Below, one piece after another: positions 7,665-18,088 of a DNA stretch of 36,491 bases. Source of the stretch: JAKFWI01 sp031398975. GTDB taxonomy: Bacteria; Pseudomonadota; Alphaproteobacteria; Caulobacterales; Aquidulcibacteraceae. The first letter of the stretch is position 1; every line of letters starts with the position of its first letter. The stretch lies in contig JANNOI010000013.1 in the NCBI GenBank assembly GCA_031398975.1, positions 1 to 36,491 on the forward strand. The letters run 5' to 3'. The notes under the pieces are model-generated. The model was not told the DNA's origin. It was given only the letters and a program-made list of their open reading frames with translations, and did not search any database. The position numbers were made by a program, and so were the translations under genes.

Positions 7665-8804
7665 ATGGACAGCGGCGGCCCCACCCACCTGCATGACATC
7701 CGCCCCTGGCGGCGGATCGACCGACGCAAATCGCGCCAGATCATGGTAGGCCGCGTGGCCGTGGGCGGGGACGCGCCGATCAGCGTCCAGACCATGACGA
7801 ACACCCCCACCAGCGACGCCGGCGCCACGATCGACCAGATCCGCACGATGGAGGAGGCCGGGGCCGATATCGTGCGCGTGTCCTGCCCGGATGAGGACTC
7901 CACCCGCGCCTTCCGCGCGATCGCCAAGGCGGCCGCGGTCCCCCTGGTGGCGGACATCCATTTCCACTATCGCCGCGCCATCGAGGCCGCGGAAGCGGGC
8001 GCGGCGTGCCTGCGCATCAATCCCGGCAATATCGGCGCCCCCCAGCGCGTGCGCGACGTGGTGCAGGCGGCGAAGGATTTCGGCTGCTCGATCCGGATCG
8101 GGGTGAATGCGGGCTCGCTCGAGCCCCACCTCTTGGAGAAATATGGCGAGCCCTGCCCCGAGGCGATGCTGGAAAGCGCGCTGTTCCACGCCAACCTGCT
8201 CGAAGAGCACGATTTCCGCGCCTACAAGATCAGCGTGAAGGCCTCCGACCCGTTCCTCACGGTTGCGGCCTACCAGCTCCTCGCGGACGCGACCGACGCG
8301 CCCTTGCATCTGGGCGTCACCGAGGCGGGCGGCCTGCGGATCGGCATCACCAAAAGCGCCATCGGCATCGGCTCGCTGCTTTGGGCCGGCATCGGCGATA
8401 CGATCCGGGTGTCGCTGTCCGCGGAGCCGGTGGAGGAGGTCAAGGCCGGGTTCGACATCCTGAAAAGCCTCGGCCTGCGCACCCGCGGGGTGAACATTAT
8501 CGCCTGCCCCTCCTGCGCGCGGCAGGGCTTCGACGTGATCCGCACCGTGGAGACGCTCGAGCAGCGGCTCGCCCACATCGTGGAGCCGATCTCGCTGTCC
8601 ATTATCGGGTGCGTGGTGAACGGGCCGGGCGAGGCGCTGCTCACCGATCTCGGCTTCACCGGCGGCGGCAAGGGCGCGGGGATGATCTACGTTTCTGGAA
8701 GGCCGGACCATAAGCTCGGCAATGAGGGCATGATCGAGCATATCGTCGATCTGGTGGAGCGGCGCGCCGCCGCGATCCGGGCGGCGCCCCCGCATGCATC
8801 CTGA
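7665..8804 (+). CDS. ispG: 4-hydroxy-3-methylbut-2-en-1-yl diphosphate synthase IspG
   Basis: IspG (GcpE) is a [4Fe-4S] enzyme that reductively converts MEcPP to HMBPP in the MEP pathway of isoprenoid synthesis. The 379-residue protein has the N-terminal TIM-barrel region (SVQTMTNTPTSDAGATIDQI, VADIHFHYRRAI, LRINPGNIG). It also has the C-terminal cluster domain, with Cys281 and Cys284 in CPSC, Cys316, and Glu323 in VVNGPGE. All four are offset by 11 from the E. coli ligands. The start at ATG 7665 gives the normal length; upstream in-frame codons overlap the Uma2 gene. The 3' end overlaps the next gene by 11 bases, so the two are probably translated together. Confidence 0.95.
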   Translation: MDSGGPTHLHDIRPWRRIDRRKSRQIMVGRVAVGGDAPISVQTMTNTPTSDAGATIDQIRTMEEAGADIVRVSCPDEDSTRAFRAIAKAAAVPLVADIHFHYRRAIEAAEAGAACLRINPGNIGAPQRVRDVVQAAKDFGCSIRIGVNAGSLEPHLLEKYGEPCPEAMLESALFHANLLEEHDFRAYKISVKASDPFLTVAAYQLLADATDAPLHLGVTEAGGLRIGITKSAIGIGSLLWAGIGDTIRVSLSAEPVEEVKAGFDILKSLGLRTRGVNIIACPSCARQGFDVIRTVETLEQRLAHIVEPISLSIIGCVVNGPGEALLTDLGFTGGGKGAGMIYVSGRPDHKLGNEGMIEHIVDLVERRAAAIRAAPPHAS

Positions 8805-9201
8805 CCTCCAATCCACCGCCGATTACCTCTACGCCCTCTCCCGAACCGCTCTGGAGCAGGGCGGCTCGTTCGCGCCGTTCGCCACCGGGCTGACCATGGC
8901 GGGAGAGCGCACCCATTCAAGCACCGATCTGCCCGTGGACGCCTCCACCCCGGGCGAGCACGTGGCCGCGCTGCTCGCGGTGCTGCAGGAGCAGGCCCCG
9001 GGCCTGGCCGCCGCAGGCGTGGCGTTCGACAGCGCGCTCGCGTCCCCGCAAGGGTCCCGCCCCGCGATCTGCCTGCATATCGAGCGTAGGGAGGGCGAGG
9101 CGGTGCAGATTTTTGCGCCCTATGTCCGCGCGCCCGGCGGCGCGCCGGCGTTCGAGGAGCCCCTGGTTCAGGACGCGGCTGCGCGCATCTTCGCCCCCTG
9201 A
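8794..9201 (+). CDS. Small conserved-looking protein of unknown function
   Basis: This 135-residue acidic soluble protein has no signal peptide or membrane segment. I do not recognise a named domain. The pattern (FAPFATGLTMAGE near the N-terminus, AGVAFDSALASP in the middle, ICLHIERREGEAVQIFAPY near the C-terminus) resembles small uncharacterised bacterial proteins with a predicted alpha/beta fold. Its ATG overlaps the ispG stop by 11 bases and codon use matches its neighbours, so I consider it real. Coupling to ispG suggests shared expression, not a known shared function. Confidence 0.7.
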   Translation: MHPDLQSTADYLYALSRTALEQGGSFAPFATGLTMAGERTHSSTDLPVDASTPGEHVAALLAVLQEQAPGLAAAGVAFDSALASPQGSRPAICLHIERREGEAVQIFAPYVRAPGGAPAFEEPLVQDAAARIFAP

Positions 9202-9275
9202 TCCTCGCCCTAATCCGGCCCCAGATTCGCCCCGTGAGATGACAAAGCCCGCGCGTCCGTTCAAAACCTGAGCCC

Positions 9276-10343
9276 ATGTTCCTCTCGCGGCTGGAAGGCC
9301 TTCTCTCCCAGGCTCTGGACCGGTTCGCCTGGATCGAGCACCGCTTGGCCGCCGGCCCCGATGGCGGGGAGATCATGCGCCTGGGCAAGGAGCACGCCGA
9401 GCTGAAGCCGGTCGTGGAGGCGGTGCTGGCCATGCGCGCCGCCCGGGCGGAGCGCGCCGAGCTCGAGGGCTTGCTGGACGATGGGGAAATGGGCGCGCTC
9501 GCCCGCGAAGAGATCGCGCGCCTCGACGCGAAGCTGCCCGAACTCGAGCACGCCGCCCATGTCCTGCTGCTGCCGAAGGACAAGGACGAGGAAGCCTCCG
9601 CCATCCTCGAAATCCGCGCCGGCACGGGGGGCGAGGAGGCGGCCCTGTTCGCGGGCGATCTGTTCCGGATGTACCAGCGTTATGCGGCCCTGAAGGGCTG
9701 GCGCGTGGAGGTGGAGGACGCCTCGGAGAGCGATCTGGGCGGCTATCGCGAGATCATCGCCAGCATTGCGGGGGAGGGCGTGTTCGGGCGGCTGAAATAC
9801 GAAAGCGGCGTGCACCGGGTCCAGCGCGTGCCCGAGACGGAGGCCGGCGGGCGCATCCATACCTCCGCGGCGACCGTCGCCGTCCTGCCTGAGCCGACGG
9901 ACATGGACGTGGCGATCGAGGACAAGGACATCCGCATCGATACGATGCGCGCCTCCGGCGCCGGGGGCCAGCACGTGAACAAGACCGATAGCGCCGTGCG
10001 CATCACCCACATCCCCACCGGCATCGTGGTGGTGAGCCAGCTCAAATCCCAGCACCAGAACCGGGTGCAGGCCATGAAGGTGCTGCGCGCGCGCCTCTAT
10101 GACCTCGAGCGCGCCAAGCAGGCCGCCGCCCGCGCCGCCGACCGCAAGGGCCAGGTCGGGTCCGGGGACCGCTCCGAGCGCATCCGCACCTATAATTTCC
10201 CCCAAGGCCGCCTCACCGACCACCGCATCAATCTGACGCTCTATGCGCTGCCCGAGATCCTGGCCGGGGCGGGCCTCGATCCGGTGCTCGACGCGCTGGC
10301 CGCGGACGAACGCGCCGCCAAGCTTGCGGCTTTGGAGGACTAG
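9276..10343 (+). CDS. prfA: Peptide chain release factor 1
   Basis: RF1 recognises UAA and UAG in the ribosomal A site and triggers peptide release. The 355-residue protein has the helical N-terminal domain. The codon-recognition loop region is HRVQRVPETEAGGRIHTSA, with PET in the position of the RF1 PxT tripeptide. The catalytic GGQ is at residues 230-232 (SGAGGQHVNKTDSAVR), and the RF1-type region SERIRTYNFPQGRLTDHRI follows. The start has only a weak ribosome site. The gene is followed 6 bp later by prmC, whose product methylates the GGQ glutamine, the usual pairing. Confidence 0.96.
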   Translation: MFLSRLEGLLSQALDRFAWIEHRLAAGPDGGEIMRLGKEHAELKPVVEAVLAMRAARAERAELEGLLDDGEMGALAREEIARLDAKLPELEHAAHVLLLPKDKDEEASAILEIRAGTGGEEAALFAGDLFRMYQRYAALKGWRVEVEDASESDLGGYREIIASIAGEGVFGRLKYESGVHRVQRVPETEAGGRIHTSAATVAVLPEPTDMDVAIEDKDIRIDTMRASGAGGQHVNKTDSAVRITHIPTGIVVVSQLKSQHQNRVQAMKVLRARLYDLERAKQAAARAADRKGQVGSGDRSERIRTYNFPQGRLTDHRINLTLYALPEILAGAGLDPVLDALAADERAAKLAALED

Positions 10344-10349
10344 GCGCCC

Positions 10350-11246
10350 ATGGGCCTCACCCTCGTCTCGGCCTGGACCCTGGCGCGCACGCGGCTGCAG
10401 GCGGCCGGGGTGGATAGCCCCGTCCTTGATGCGCGGATGCTGGTGGAGGCGGCCGCCGGGGTCGCGCGGCTCGATATCATCGTCGATCCCTATCGCGCGC
10501 TCACAGAGGCGGCGGAGCAGACGCTCGAGGTCCTCCTCGTGCGCCGCGAGGCGCGCGAGCCCGTGGCCCAGATCCTGGGCGTGAAGCCGTTCCGCCGCCA
10601 CGTGTTCAAGGTCTCGCCCGCGGTGCTGACGCCGCGTCCGGAGACGGAGCTGGTCGTGGGCGTCGCGCTGGAGCTTGTGGCGCCGGATGCGCCTGCGCGG
10701 GTGCTGGATCTCGGCGTCGGTTCGGGCGCGATCCTTCTTTCCATCCTGGCCGAGCGCCCGCTGGCGACGGGGCTTGGGGTGGATGTGAGCGCGGAGGCGC
10801 TGGCGGTGGCGCAGGCCAATCGCGAAGCGCTGGGGCTTCAGGAACGCGCGGAACTCGCGGAAGGCGATTGGGGGGCGGGGCTTGCGGGCCCGTTCGACCT
10901 GATCGTCTCCAACCCGCCTTATGTGCGCAGCGGGGCGCTCTCGCTGCTGGCCCCGGAGGTGGTGCGGTACGAGCCGCGGGTGGCGCTGGATGGCGGGCCG
11001 GACGGCTATGATTGCTACCGCGCCTTGCTGCCGGACGTGGCCCGCCTGCTCGCCCCGGGCGGGGCGTTCGTGCTGGAGACGGGGGAGGGGCAGGCCGAAG
11101 GCGTGTGGGCGCACGCGGTCGCGGCGGGCCTCCACCCGCAGGGCGTGCGGGACGATTATGCCGGCATCGGCCGCATCGTGTTCGGGCGCGGCGGCCCGGA
11201 TGGGGGCGGCGCGGATGGGGGCGGCGCGGGGCCGGCCCCGGCGTGA
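10350..11246 (+). CDS. prmC: Release factor glutamine methyltransferase PrmC
   Basis: PrmC (HemK) uses SAM to N5-methylate the glutamine of the GGQ motif in RF1 and RF2, raising termination efficiency. The 298-residue protein has the N-terminal helical domain, the SAM motif VLDLGVGSGAILLSILAE, and the diagnostic NPPY at residues 188-191 (LIVSNPPYVRS). It starts 6 bp after prfA and is surely co-transcribed. The last 16 or so residues are a Gly/Asp/Ala repeat (DGGGADGGGAG) from a short GC-rich duplication, beyond the usual end of the family. Confidence 0.95.
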   Translation: MGLTLVSAWTLARTRLQAAGVDSPVLDARMLVEAAAGVARLDIIVDPYRALTEAAEQTLEVLLVRREAREPVAQILGVKPFRRHVFKVSPAVLTPRPETELVVGVALELVAPDAPARVLDLGVGSGAILLSILAERPLATGLGVDVSAEALAVAQANREALGLQERAELAEGDWGAGLAGPFDLIVSNPPYVRSGALSLLAPEVVRYEPRVALDGGPDGYDCYRALLPDVARLLAPGGAFVLETGEGQAEGVWAHAVAAGLHPQGVRDDYAGIGRIVFGRGGPDGGGADGGGAGPAPA

Positions 11247-11615
11247 AAAAGACCTTGGAAACTCAGGCGACGCACGCTAGCTTTAATGCGGAATTGGCGG
11301 ACAGGGCGTGCGGGGCGTCGGTTTAAGCCAATATCCAGCAGGCGGCTTGGAAAGCCGCTTACGCTCAGGGCGGCGCGGTTTGCCGGTAGTGGCGAACCTA
11401 GGCGTGGCCAGCCGGCGCGGAGCATAACAGGGCTCACTCAGAGACGGACCTCTCGATCCAGCAACCAACGCAGCGCTTGTTCGCCGCAAGGCAAGGGTCG
11501 TGGGAAGCGCCGCGCCGAACTCGCGATCAGCCGCATGACGATCTCATGCGCCACACACCCGCACCCGCCGCCACGGCGGATCCGGGCGGCGCCACAAAGG
11601 ACGGACGGATACATC
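11247..11615. other. 369-bp intergenic region before the DUF4167 gene; one hairpin
   Basis: No open frame here has convincing coding character. A perfect hairpin lies at 11342-11358 (GCGGCTT, three-base loop, AAGCCGC) with no T-tract after it, so it is not a standard terminator. The region could hold a long leader or an unrecognised RNA upstream of the DUF4167 gene; I see no conserved RNA family by eye. GGACGGACGG about 10 bases before the ATG is a possible ribosome site. Confidence 0.4.
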
Positions 11616-12350
11616 ATGAAGCGTCAACGCGGCCGCGGCCGCAAACCCGGCATGGGCGGCGGCAATGGCGGCGGCGGCGGGGGCGGCAATCACGGCCACC
11701 ACCCCAACCGCACCCTTGAAAGCACCGGCCCGGATGTGAAGATCCGCGGCTCCGCGGCCCATATCTACGAAAAATATCTCCAGCTCTCGCGTGACGCCCA
11801 ATCCTCCGGGGACCGGGTGATGTCGGAGAGTTACGCGCAATATGCCGAGCATTATCTGCGCATCCTGAAGGCGATGCAGCCCCAGCACGCCGGCCCCGCC
11901 CATTTCGAGCAGCGCTTCGGCCAGGATTATGACGAGGACGAGGACGAGGACGGCGACGCCGAGGGCGCCGAGGCCGGCGAAAACAGCGAGGCCTCGGAAT
12001 ACTCGGCGCGGGACCGCAGCCAGGAGCGGGGCGCCCCAGAGCGGGGCGGCCCCGATCGGAATGCCCCGGAGCGGAGTGCGCCAGAGCGGAGTGCGCCAGA
12101 GCGGAATGGGCCAGAGCGGAATGGGCCAGAGCGGAGCGCAGAGCGTGCGCCGCGCGAACGCGAGCCGGCGGCGGCGGGCCAGGGCGCGGGCTACGCCCAG
12201 GGCGAGGACGGCTTCCGCGGCAATCGCCGCCGGCGCGGTCGCGGCCGGTTCCGCCCGGAAGGCGAACGGGCTCCCCGGCCTGAGGGCGAAGCCCCCGGCC
12301 CGGTGGAAGGCTTCGGCGAAAGCGTGCCCGCGTTCGTCGGCGGCGAATAG
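11616..12350 (+). CDS. DUF4167 domain-containing protein
   Basis: This 244-residue protein opens with a basic Gly/Arg-rich tract (MKRQRGRGRKPGMGGGNGG). The conserved DUF4167 helical core follows (VKIRGSAAHIYEKYLQLSRD, then DRVMSESYAQYAEHYLRI). After it come a strongly acidic run, a tandem [G/A/N/S]PER repeat, and a second basic RG-rich patch (GNRRRRGRGRFRPEGERA). RG-rich ends suggest nucleic-acid binding, but no function is established that I know of. DUF4167 genes are typical of alphaproteobacteria, and the position between prmC and clpB recalls Caulobacter-like genomes. ATG 11616 is chosen because the conserved basic N-terminus starts there; the frame stays open far upstream, but that part lacks family features. 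Confidence 0.85.
   Translation: MKRQRGRGRKPGMGGGNGGGGGGGNHGHHPNRTLESTGPDVKIRGSAAHIYEKYLQLSRDAQSSGDRVMSESYAQYAEHYLRILKAMQPQHAGPAHFEQRFGQDYDEDEDEDGDAEGAEAGENSEASEYSARDRSQERGAPERGGPDRNAPERSAPERSAPERNGPERNGPERSAERAPREREPAAAGQGAGYAQGEDGFRGNRRRRGRGRFRPEGERAPRPEGEAPGPVEGFGESVPAFVGGE
12030..12134 (+). repeat. 15-bp tandem repeat, seven units, in the DUF4167 gene
   Basis: Seven in-frame 15-bp units encode GAPER, GGPDR, NAPER, SAPER, SAPER, NGPER and NGPER. The middle units are nearly identical (GCGCCAGAGCGGAGT type), which implies recent slippage or duplication. Unit number may vary between strains. Confidence 0.85.
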
Positions 12351-12374
12351 GTCCCCACCCCGTAAGGCGCGCCT

Positions 12375-12405
12375 CTTGTGTGGCAAATAGGCCACGCTAC
12401 CTAGG
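12375..12405 (+). promoter_or_regulatory. Possible heat-shock (sigma-32) promoter of clpB
   Basis: CTTG at 12375-12378 is followed after 18 bases by CTACCTAGG. This resembles the alphaproteobacterial sigma-32 pattern of CTTG, 17-18 bases, then CYTATNT. It lies about 65-90 bp before the clpB start. The -10 match is imperfect, so this is a candidate only. Confidence 0.4.
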
Positions 12406-12467
12406 TCACAGTCGCGTGCCGAGGGCCCCCGGAGGGCCGCCGGCGCACCTGTACGCGGGAGCCGACC

Positions 12468-15053
<2,586 letters not shown>

Positions 15054-15112
15054 CGGCCCGCCCGGACGGGTTCGCCCTGCAATCCCCCGCCCCCCACACC
15101 ACCACCGCCGCC

Positions 15113-15213
15113 GTCATCCCGGCCGAAGCGCAGCGCAGAGCCGGGACCTCAAACAGGATAGAGCGCACCCTTCGCAAGATCCCGGCCCTACGCTGCGCTT
15201 CGGCCGGGATGAC
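15113..15213. repeat. Long inverted repeat between convergent genes
   Basis: Arms of 37 bp (15113-15149 and 15177-15213) are near-perfect reverse complements, starting GTCATCCCGGCCGAAGCGCAG and differing at about three positions; the spacer is 27 bp. Such GTCATCCCGG...CCGGGATGAC palindromes are dispersed in many alphaproteobacterial genomes. Placed between the 3' ends of clpB and the amidohydrolase gene, it could also end transcription from both sides, though no T-tract is present. Confidence 0.85.
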
Positions 15214-15242
15214 AGTGCGTGCCTGCCCCCCAATGGGGACGA

Positions 15243-16136
15243 TCATGCCAGGCTTCGGTGCCATTGCGCCGCGGCGAAGGCTTCGGTCAGGCGGGCCATG
15301 TCGTTGCGCAGGCGGGAGAAGCCCTGGGTGCGTTCGAGGGTGCGCTCATCCAGGTAGAGCGCGCGGTTGATCTCGATCTGCAAAGCGTGCGCGCGCCGGG
15401 CGGGCCGGCCATAGGTCTGGGTGCAATGGCCGCCGGCGAACGGGGCGTTGCGCGCCACCCGGTAGCCCAGCTTGCGCAGGCTCGCTTCGGCGAGCGCGGT
15501 GATGGCGGGGTGGCAGGCGGCGCCGAACCGGTCCCCCAGCACGATGTCGGGCGCGTGGGCGCCGCGCGCGCAACTGGGCATGGAATGGCAATCGATCAGC
15601 ACCGCGCAGCCGAACAGGCGCTTGGCCTCCTCGATCATGCCCGAGAGCGCGCCGTGATAGGGGCGGTGATAGGTCTCGATGCGGCGTTCGGCCTCGGCGA
15701 CGGGCAGTTTGCGGGCGTAGATGTCCTGGCCGTCCCCCGCCACGCGGGGGATCGCGCCCAGCCCCGCCTTGACGCGCGCGGAGACGGTGTTGGCGGGGGC
15801 GGGCAGGGGGGCGTCGAACATATCGGGGTCAAGCTCGGAGGGCTCGCGGTTCAGGTCCACGAAGGTGCGCGCCACCGCGCCGCACAGCACCGGCGCCCCT
15901 TGCCCAGCGGCGCTCGAAAACAATTCATCGACATAGGCGTCCTCCGCGCGGCGCAGGATGTGCAGCGGCAGTCGGCTGGCGGCCAGCATCTCCTCGGGAT
16001 AGCGACGCCCGCTATGGGGCGAGGCGAACACGAGCGGCTGGGTCCGCCGCAGGGGCTCGATCAGCACGAAAGCCGCCTCGCCCGGCGCGGCGGGCGCAGG
16101 CGCGGCGTTGAGCTGGTGATCGCGCCGGAATTCCAT
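15243..16136 (-). CDS. N-formylglutamate amidohydrolase family protein
   Basis: This 297-residue protein belongs to the N-formylglutamate amidohydrolase (FGase) family, zinc-type hydrolases that release formate from N-formylglutamate in histidine breakdown. Visible family features are LVFASPHSGRRYP (metal-binding His), RRAEDAYVDELF, RTFVDLNREPSELDP, and CAVLIDCHSMPS with the D-x-H pair. No other hut genes are nearby, so the histidine-catabolic role is uncertain. The gene is divergent from cpdR across 141 bp, a pairing I recall from other alphaproteobacteria, which hints at a different physiological role. Confidence 0.85.
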   Translation of the reverse strand: MEFRRDHQLNAAPAPAAPGEAAFVLIEPLRRTQPLVFASPHSGRRYPEEMLAASRLPLHILRRAEDAYVDELFSSAAGQGAPVLCGAVARTFVDLNREPSELDPDMFDAPLPAPANTVSARVKAGLGAIPRVAGDGQDIYARKLPVAEAERRIETYHRPYHGALSGMIEEAKRLFGCAVLIDCHSMPSCARGAHAPDIVLGDRFGAACHPAITALAEASLRKLGYRVARNAPFAGGHCTQTYGRPARRAHALQIEINRALYLDERTLERTQGFSRLRNDMARLTEAFAAAQWHRSLA

Positions 16137-16277
16137 GGCGCATCTTTTGCCTTGCGCAGGGACGCGTCAACATGGATGCGGGTCACCCGGGCGCGCGGCG
16201 CCGCGCGGGGGCTAAGCGGGCCTTTACTTTCTTGCTCCAAACTGCGCGGGGTGGAGCGCTGCTCCGGAGAAACGGCG

Positions 16278-16637
16278 ATGGCGCGTATCCTGCTGGCGGA
16301 AGACGACGATTCGCTCCGTGTGTTCCTGAAGACCAATCTCGGGCGCGCCGGCCATGACGTGGAGGCCTATCCCGACGGCGATAGCGCCTGGACCGCGCTG
16401 GAGCGCTCCTCCTACGACCTGCTGCTGACCGACATCGTGATGCCGGGCATGGACGGGATCGAACTCGCGCGCCGCGCCGCGGAAGTGGACCCGGGCATGA
16501 AGATCGTCTTCATCACCGGGTTCGCCGCGGTGGCGCTGGCCCAGGCCACGCCCGCCCCGCGTGACGCCAAGGTCCTTTCCAAGCCCTTCCACCTGAAGGA
16601 TCTGGTGGCCGAGGTCGAGCGGGTCATGGCGGCCTGA
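16278..16637 (+). CDS. cpdR: Single-domain response regulator CpdR
   Basis: CpdR is a stand-alone receiver that, when unphosphorylated, primes ClpXP to degrade cell-cycle substrates and localises the protease; ChpT phosphorylates it. The 119-residue protein is only a receiver domain. It has the acidic pocket LLAEDDDSLRVFL, phospho-acceptor Asp52 (LLLTDIVMPGMDGIELARRA), the switch region FITGFAAVAL, and LSKPFHLKDLV with the conserved Lys. The start MARILLAEDDDSLRVFLKTN is, from memory, essentially that of Caulobacter CpdR. GGAGA lies 8 bases before the ATG. A long open frame upstream is antisense to the amidohydrolase gene and is not coding. Confidence 0.92.
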   Translation: MARILLAEDDDSLRVFLKTNLGRAGHDVEAYPDGDSAWTALERSSYDLLLTDIVMPGMDGIELARRAAEVDPGMKIVFITGFAAVALAQATPAPRDAKVLSKPFHLKDLVAEVERVMAA

Positions 16638-16838
16638 TCGGGCTGGTTCCCTTCGGCGTTACGAATTCAGTCTTAAACGGCGTTAAACATGACGCGGCGC
16701 CCTCCTTATGGCGCCCAAGGCGCCCACGGCATGCAAAGTGCAGTGCACGCCAGGTCCGCGGGCGTAAGGGCTTGCCTGCCGGCCAAGGGTTTGCATTGTC
16801 GGCCGGGATTTCCGATGCAAGACCTGAAAGGGGCCAGA

Positions 16839-18056
16839 GTGGCACAGCTGGACCGCTCCAAGACGCGCGAGGAGGCCCTGCCCGCGCCCTCGCCCGACCT
16901 GGACCTTCGCCCTTCCCCCCAAACTGGGCCCCAGGCCGGCCCCCAGGCTGGCCACCAGCCTGGCCCCCAGGCTGGCGTCGAACTCGCGATCATCGCGCCC
17001 ACCTTCAATGAGCGGGACAACGTCGCCGAATTGGTCGCGCGCCTGGAGCGGACGCTCGGCGCGCGGTCCTGGGAGATCGTGTTCGTCGATGACGATTCAA
17101 AGGACGGCACGGTCGCCGCGCTCCAGGCGCTGGCGCGCGAGAACCCGAAGGTCCGCCTGATCCACCGGATCGGCCGGCGCGGGCTCTCTTCGGCGGTAGT
17201 GGAGGGGGTGCAATCGACCACCGCCCCCGTGGTGGCGGTGATGGACGCCGATCTCCAGCACGACGAAACCATCCTGCCGGACATGCTAGCCCGCCTGCAC
17301 GCGGGCGGCGCCGATATCGTGGTGGGCTCGCGCTACATGGAGGGCGGGGGCGTCGGGGATTGGTCCAACCGGCGCCGCTTCATCAGCCGCTTCGCCACCA
17401 AACTCTCCCGCCTTGTCGTCAAGGCAGAGCTCAGCGACCCGATGAGCGGGTTCTTCATGATGCGCCGCCAGGCGTTCGACCGCGCCGTGCGCAACCTCTC
17501 CAGCCAAGGCTACAAGATCCTGTTGGACGTGCTCGCCTCGGCCAAGCCTCCGCTTACGGTCGCCGAAGCGCCCTACACGTTCCGCAACCGCATGCACGGG
17601 GAAAGCAAGCTCGATAGCGCGGTGACGTGGGAATACCTCGTTCTGCTGGTCGATAAGCTCGTGGGCCATATCGTGCCGGCGCGCTTTGTCATGTTCATGG
17701 CCGTGGGCGGGGCGGGCGTGGTGGTCCATATGGGCCTGCTCACGCTGCTGTTCAAAGTCTTTGCGGTCCCGTTCGGCTGGTCCCAGGCGGGCGCGACCGT
17801 TGCGGCCATGACGTTCAACTTCTTCGTCAACAACGTGCTGACCTACCGCGACAAGCGGCTGAAAGGCGCCTGGGGCCTGCTCCGGGGCCTGCTCACCTTC
17901 TACGCCGTCTGTTCGGTGGGGGCGGTGGCCAGCGTCGGCATCGCCGACTATCTGTTCGTCAAGGATTATGCGTGGTGGCTGTCGGGCGTGGCCGGGATCC
18001 TCGTCGGCGCGGTCTGGAATTACGCCGCGAGTTCGGTGTTCACCTGGCGCAAGTAA
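16839..18056 (+). CDS. Dolichol-phosphate mannosyltransferase-like GT2 with C-terminal GtrA domain
   Basis: This protein of about 405 residues joins a family 2 glycosyltransferase (AIIAPTFNERDNVAELV; VFVDDDSKDGT; VAVMDADLQHDE; GADIVVGSRY) to a C-terminal GtrA-like membrane domain. The latter has about four transmembrane helices (RFVMFMAVGGAGVVVHMGLL to WNYAASSVFTWRK). Such enzymes transfer a sugar from a nucleotide donor to a polyprenyl phosphate carrier, and GtrA may help flip it. Target glycan unknown. The start is uncertain: GTG 16839 has AAGGGG at good spacing, while ATG 16815 and ATG 16689 are alternatives. The N-terminus carries a 12-bp tandem repeat. Confidence 0.85.
   Translation: MAQLDRSKTREEALPAPSPDLDLRPSPQTGPQAGPQAGHQPGPQAGVELAIIAPTFNERDNVAELVARLERTLGARSWEIVFVDDDSKDGTVAALQALARENPKVRLIHRIGRRGLSSAVVEGVQSTTAPVVAVMDADLQHDETILPDMLARLHAGGADIVVGSRYMEGGGVGDWSNRRRFISRFATKLSRLVVKAELSDPMSGFFMMRRQAFDRAVRNLSSQGYKILLDVLASAKPPLTVAEAPYTFRNRMHGESKLDSAVTWEYLVLLVDKLVGHIVPARFVMFMAVGGAGVVVHMGLLTLLFKVFAVPFGWSQAGATVAAMTFNFFVNNVLTYRDKRLKGAWGLLRGLLTFYAVCSVGAVASVGIADYLFVKDYAWWLSGVAGILVGAVWNYAASSVFTWRK
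16917..16976 (+). repeat. 12-bp tandem repeat, five units, coding
   Basis: Five units encode PQTG, PQAG, PQAG, HQPG and PQAG in the unstructured N-terminus before the glycosyltransferase domain. The units are close in sequence (CCCCAGGCTGGC type). This is probably a linker of variable length. Confidence 0.8.
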
Positions 18057-18088
18057 GCTTCGCTCACCTGGCGCAAGTAAGCTTCGCT
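18041..18088. repeat. Exact 24-bp tandem duplication between two 3' ends
   Basis: A 24-base unit (18041-18064) is repeated exactly at 18065-18088. It contains the last codons and stop of the glycosyltransferase gene and reaches the stop codon of cheR on the other strand. Neither protein is disrupted. Confidence 0.95.

Noticed and set aside
12030..12134. CRISPR-like array
   Set aside because: The 15-bp units are contiguous, in frame and without spacers: a coding minisatellite.
15219..16277. Long plus-strand open frame upstream of cpdR
   Set aside because: It is antisense to the N-formylglutamate amidohydrolase gene and merely stays open because of high GC; the CpdR family starts at 16278.
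16673..16686. TTAA...TTAA pair after cpdR as a CtrA-binding site
   Set aside because: The spacing is 6 bases rather than 7, and it lies downstream of cpdR, well before the chosen start of the glycosyltransferase gene.
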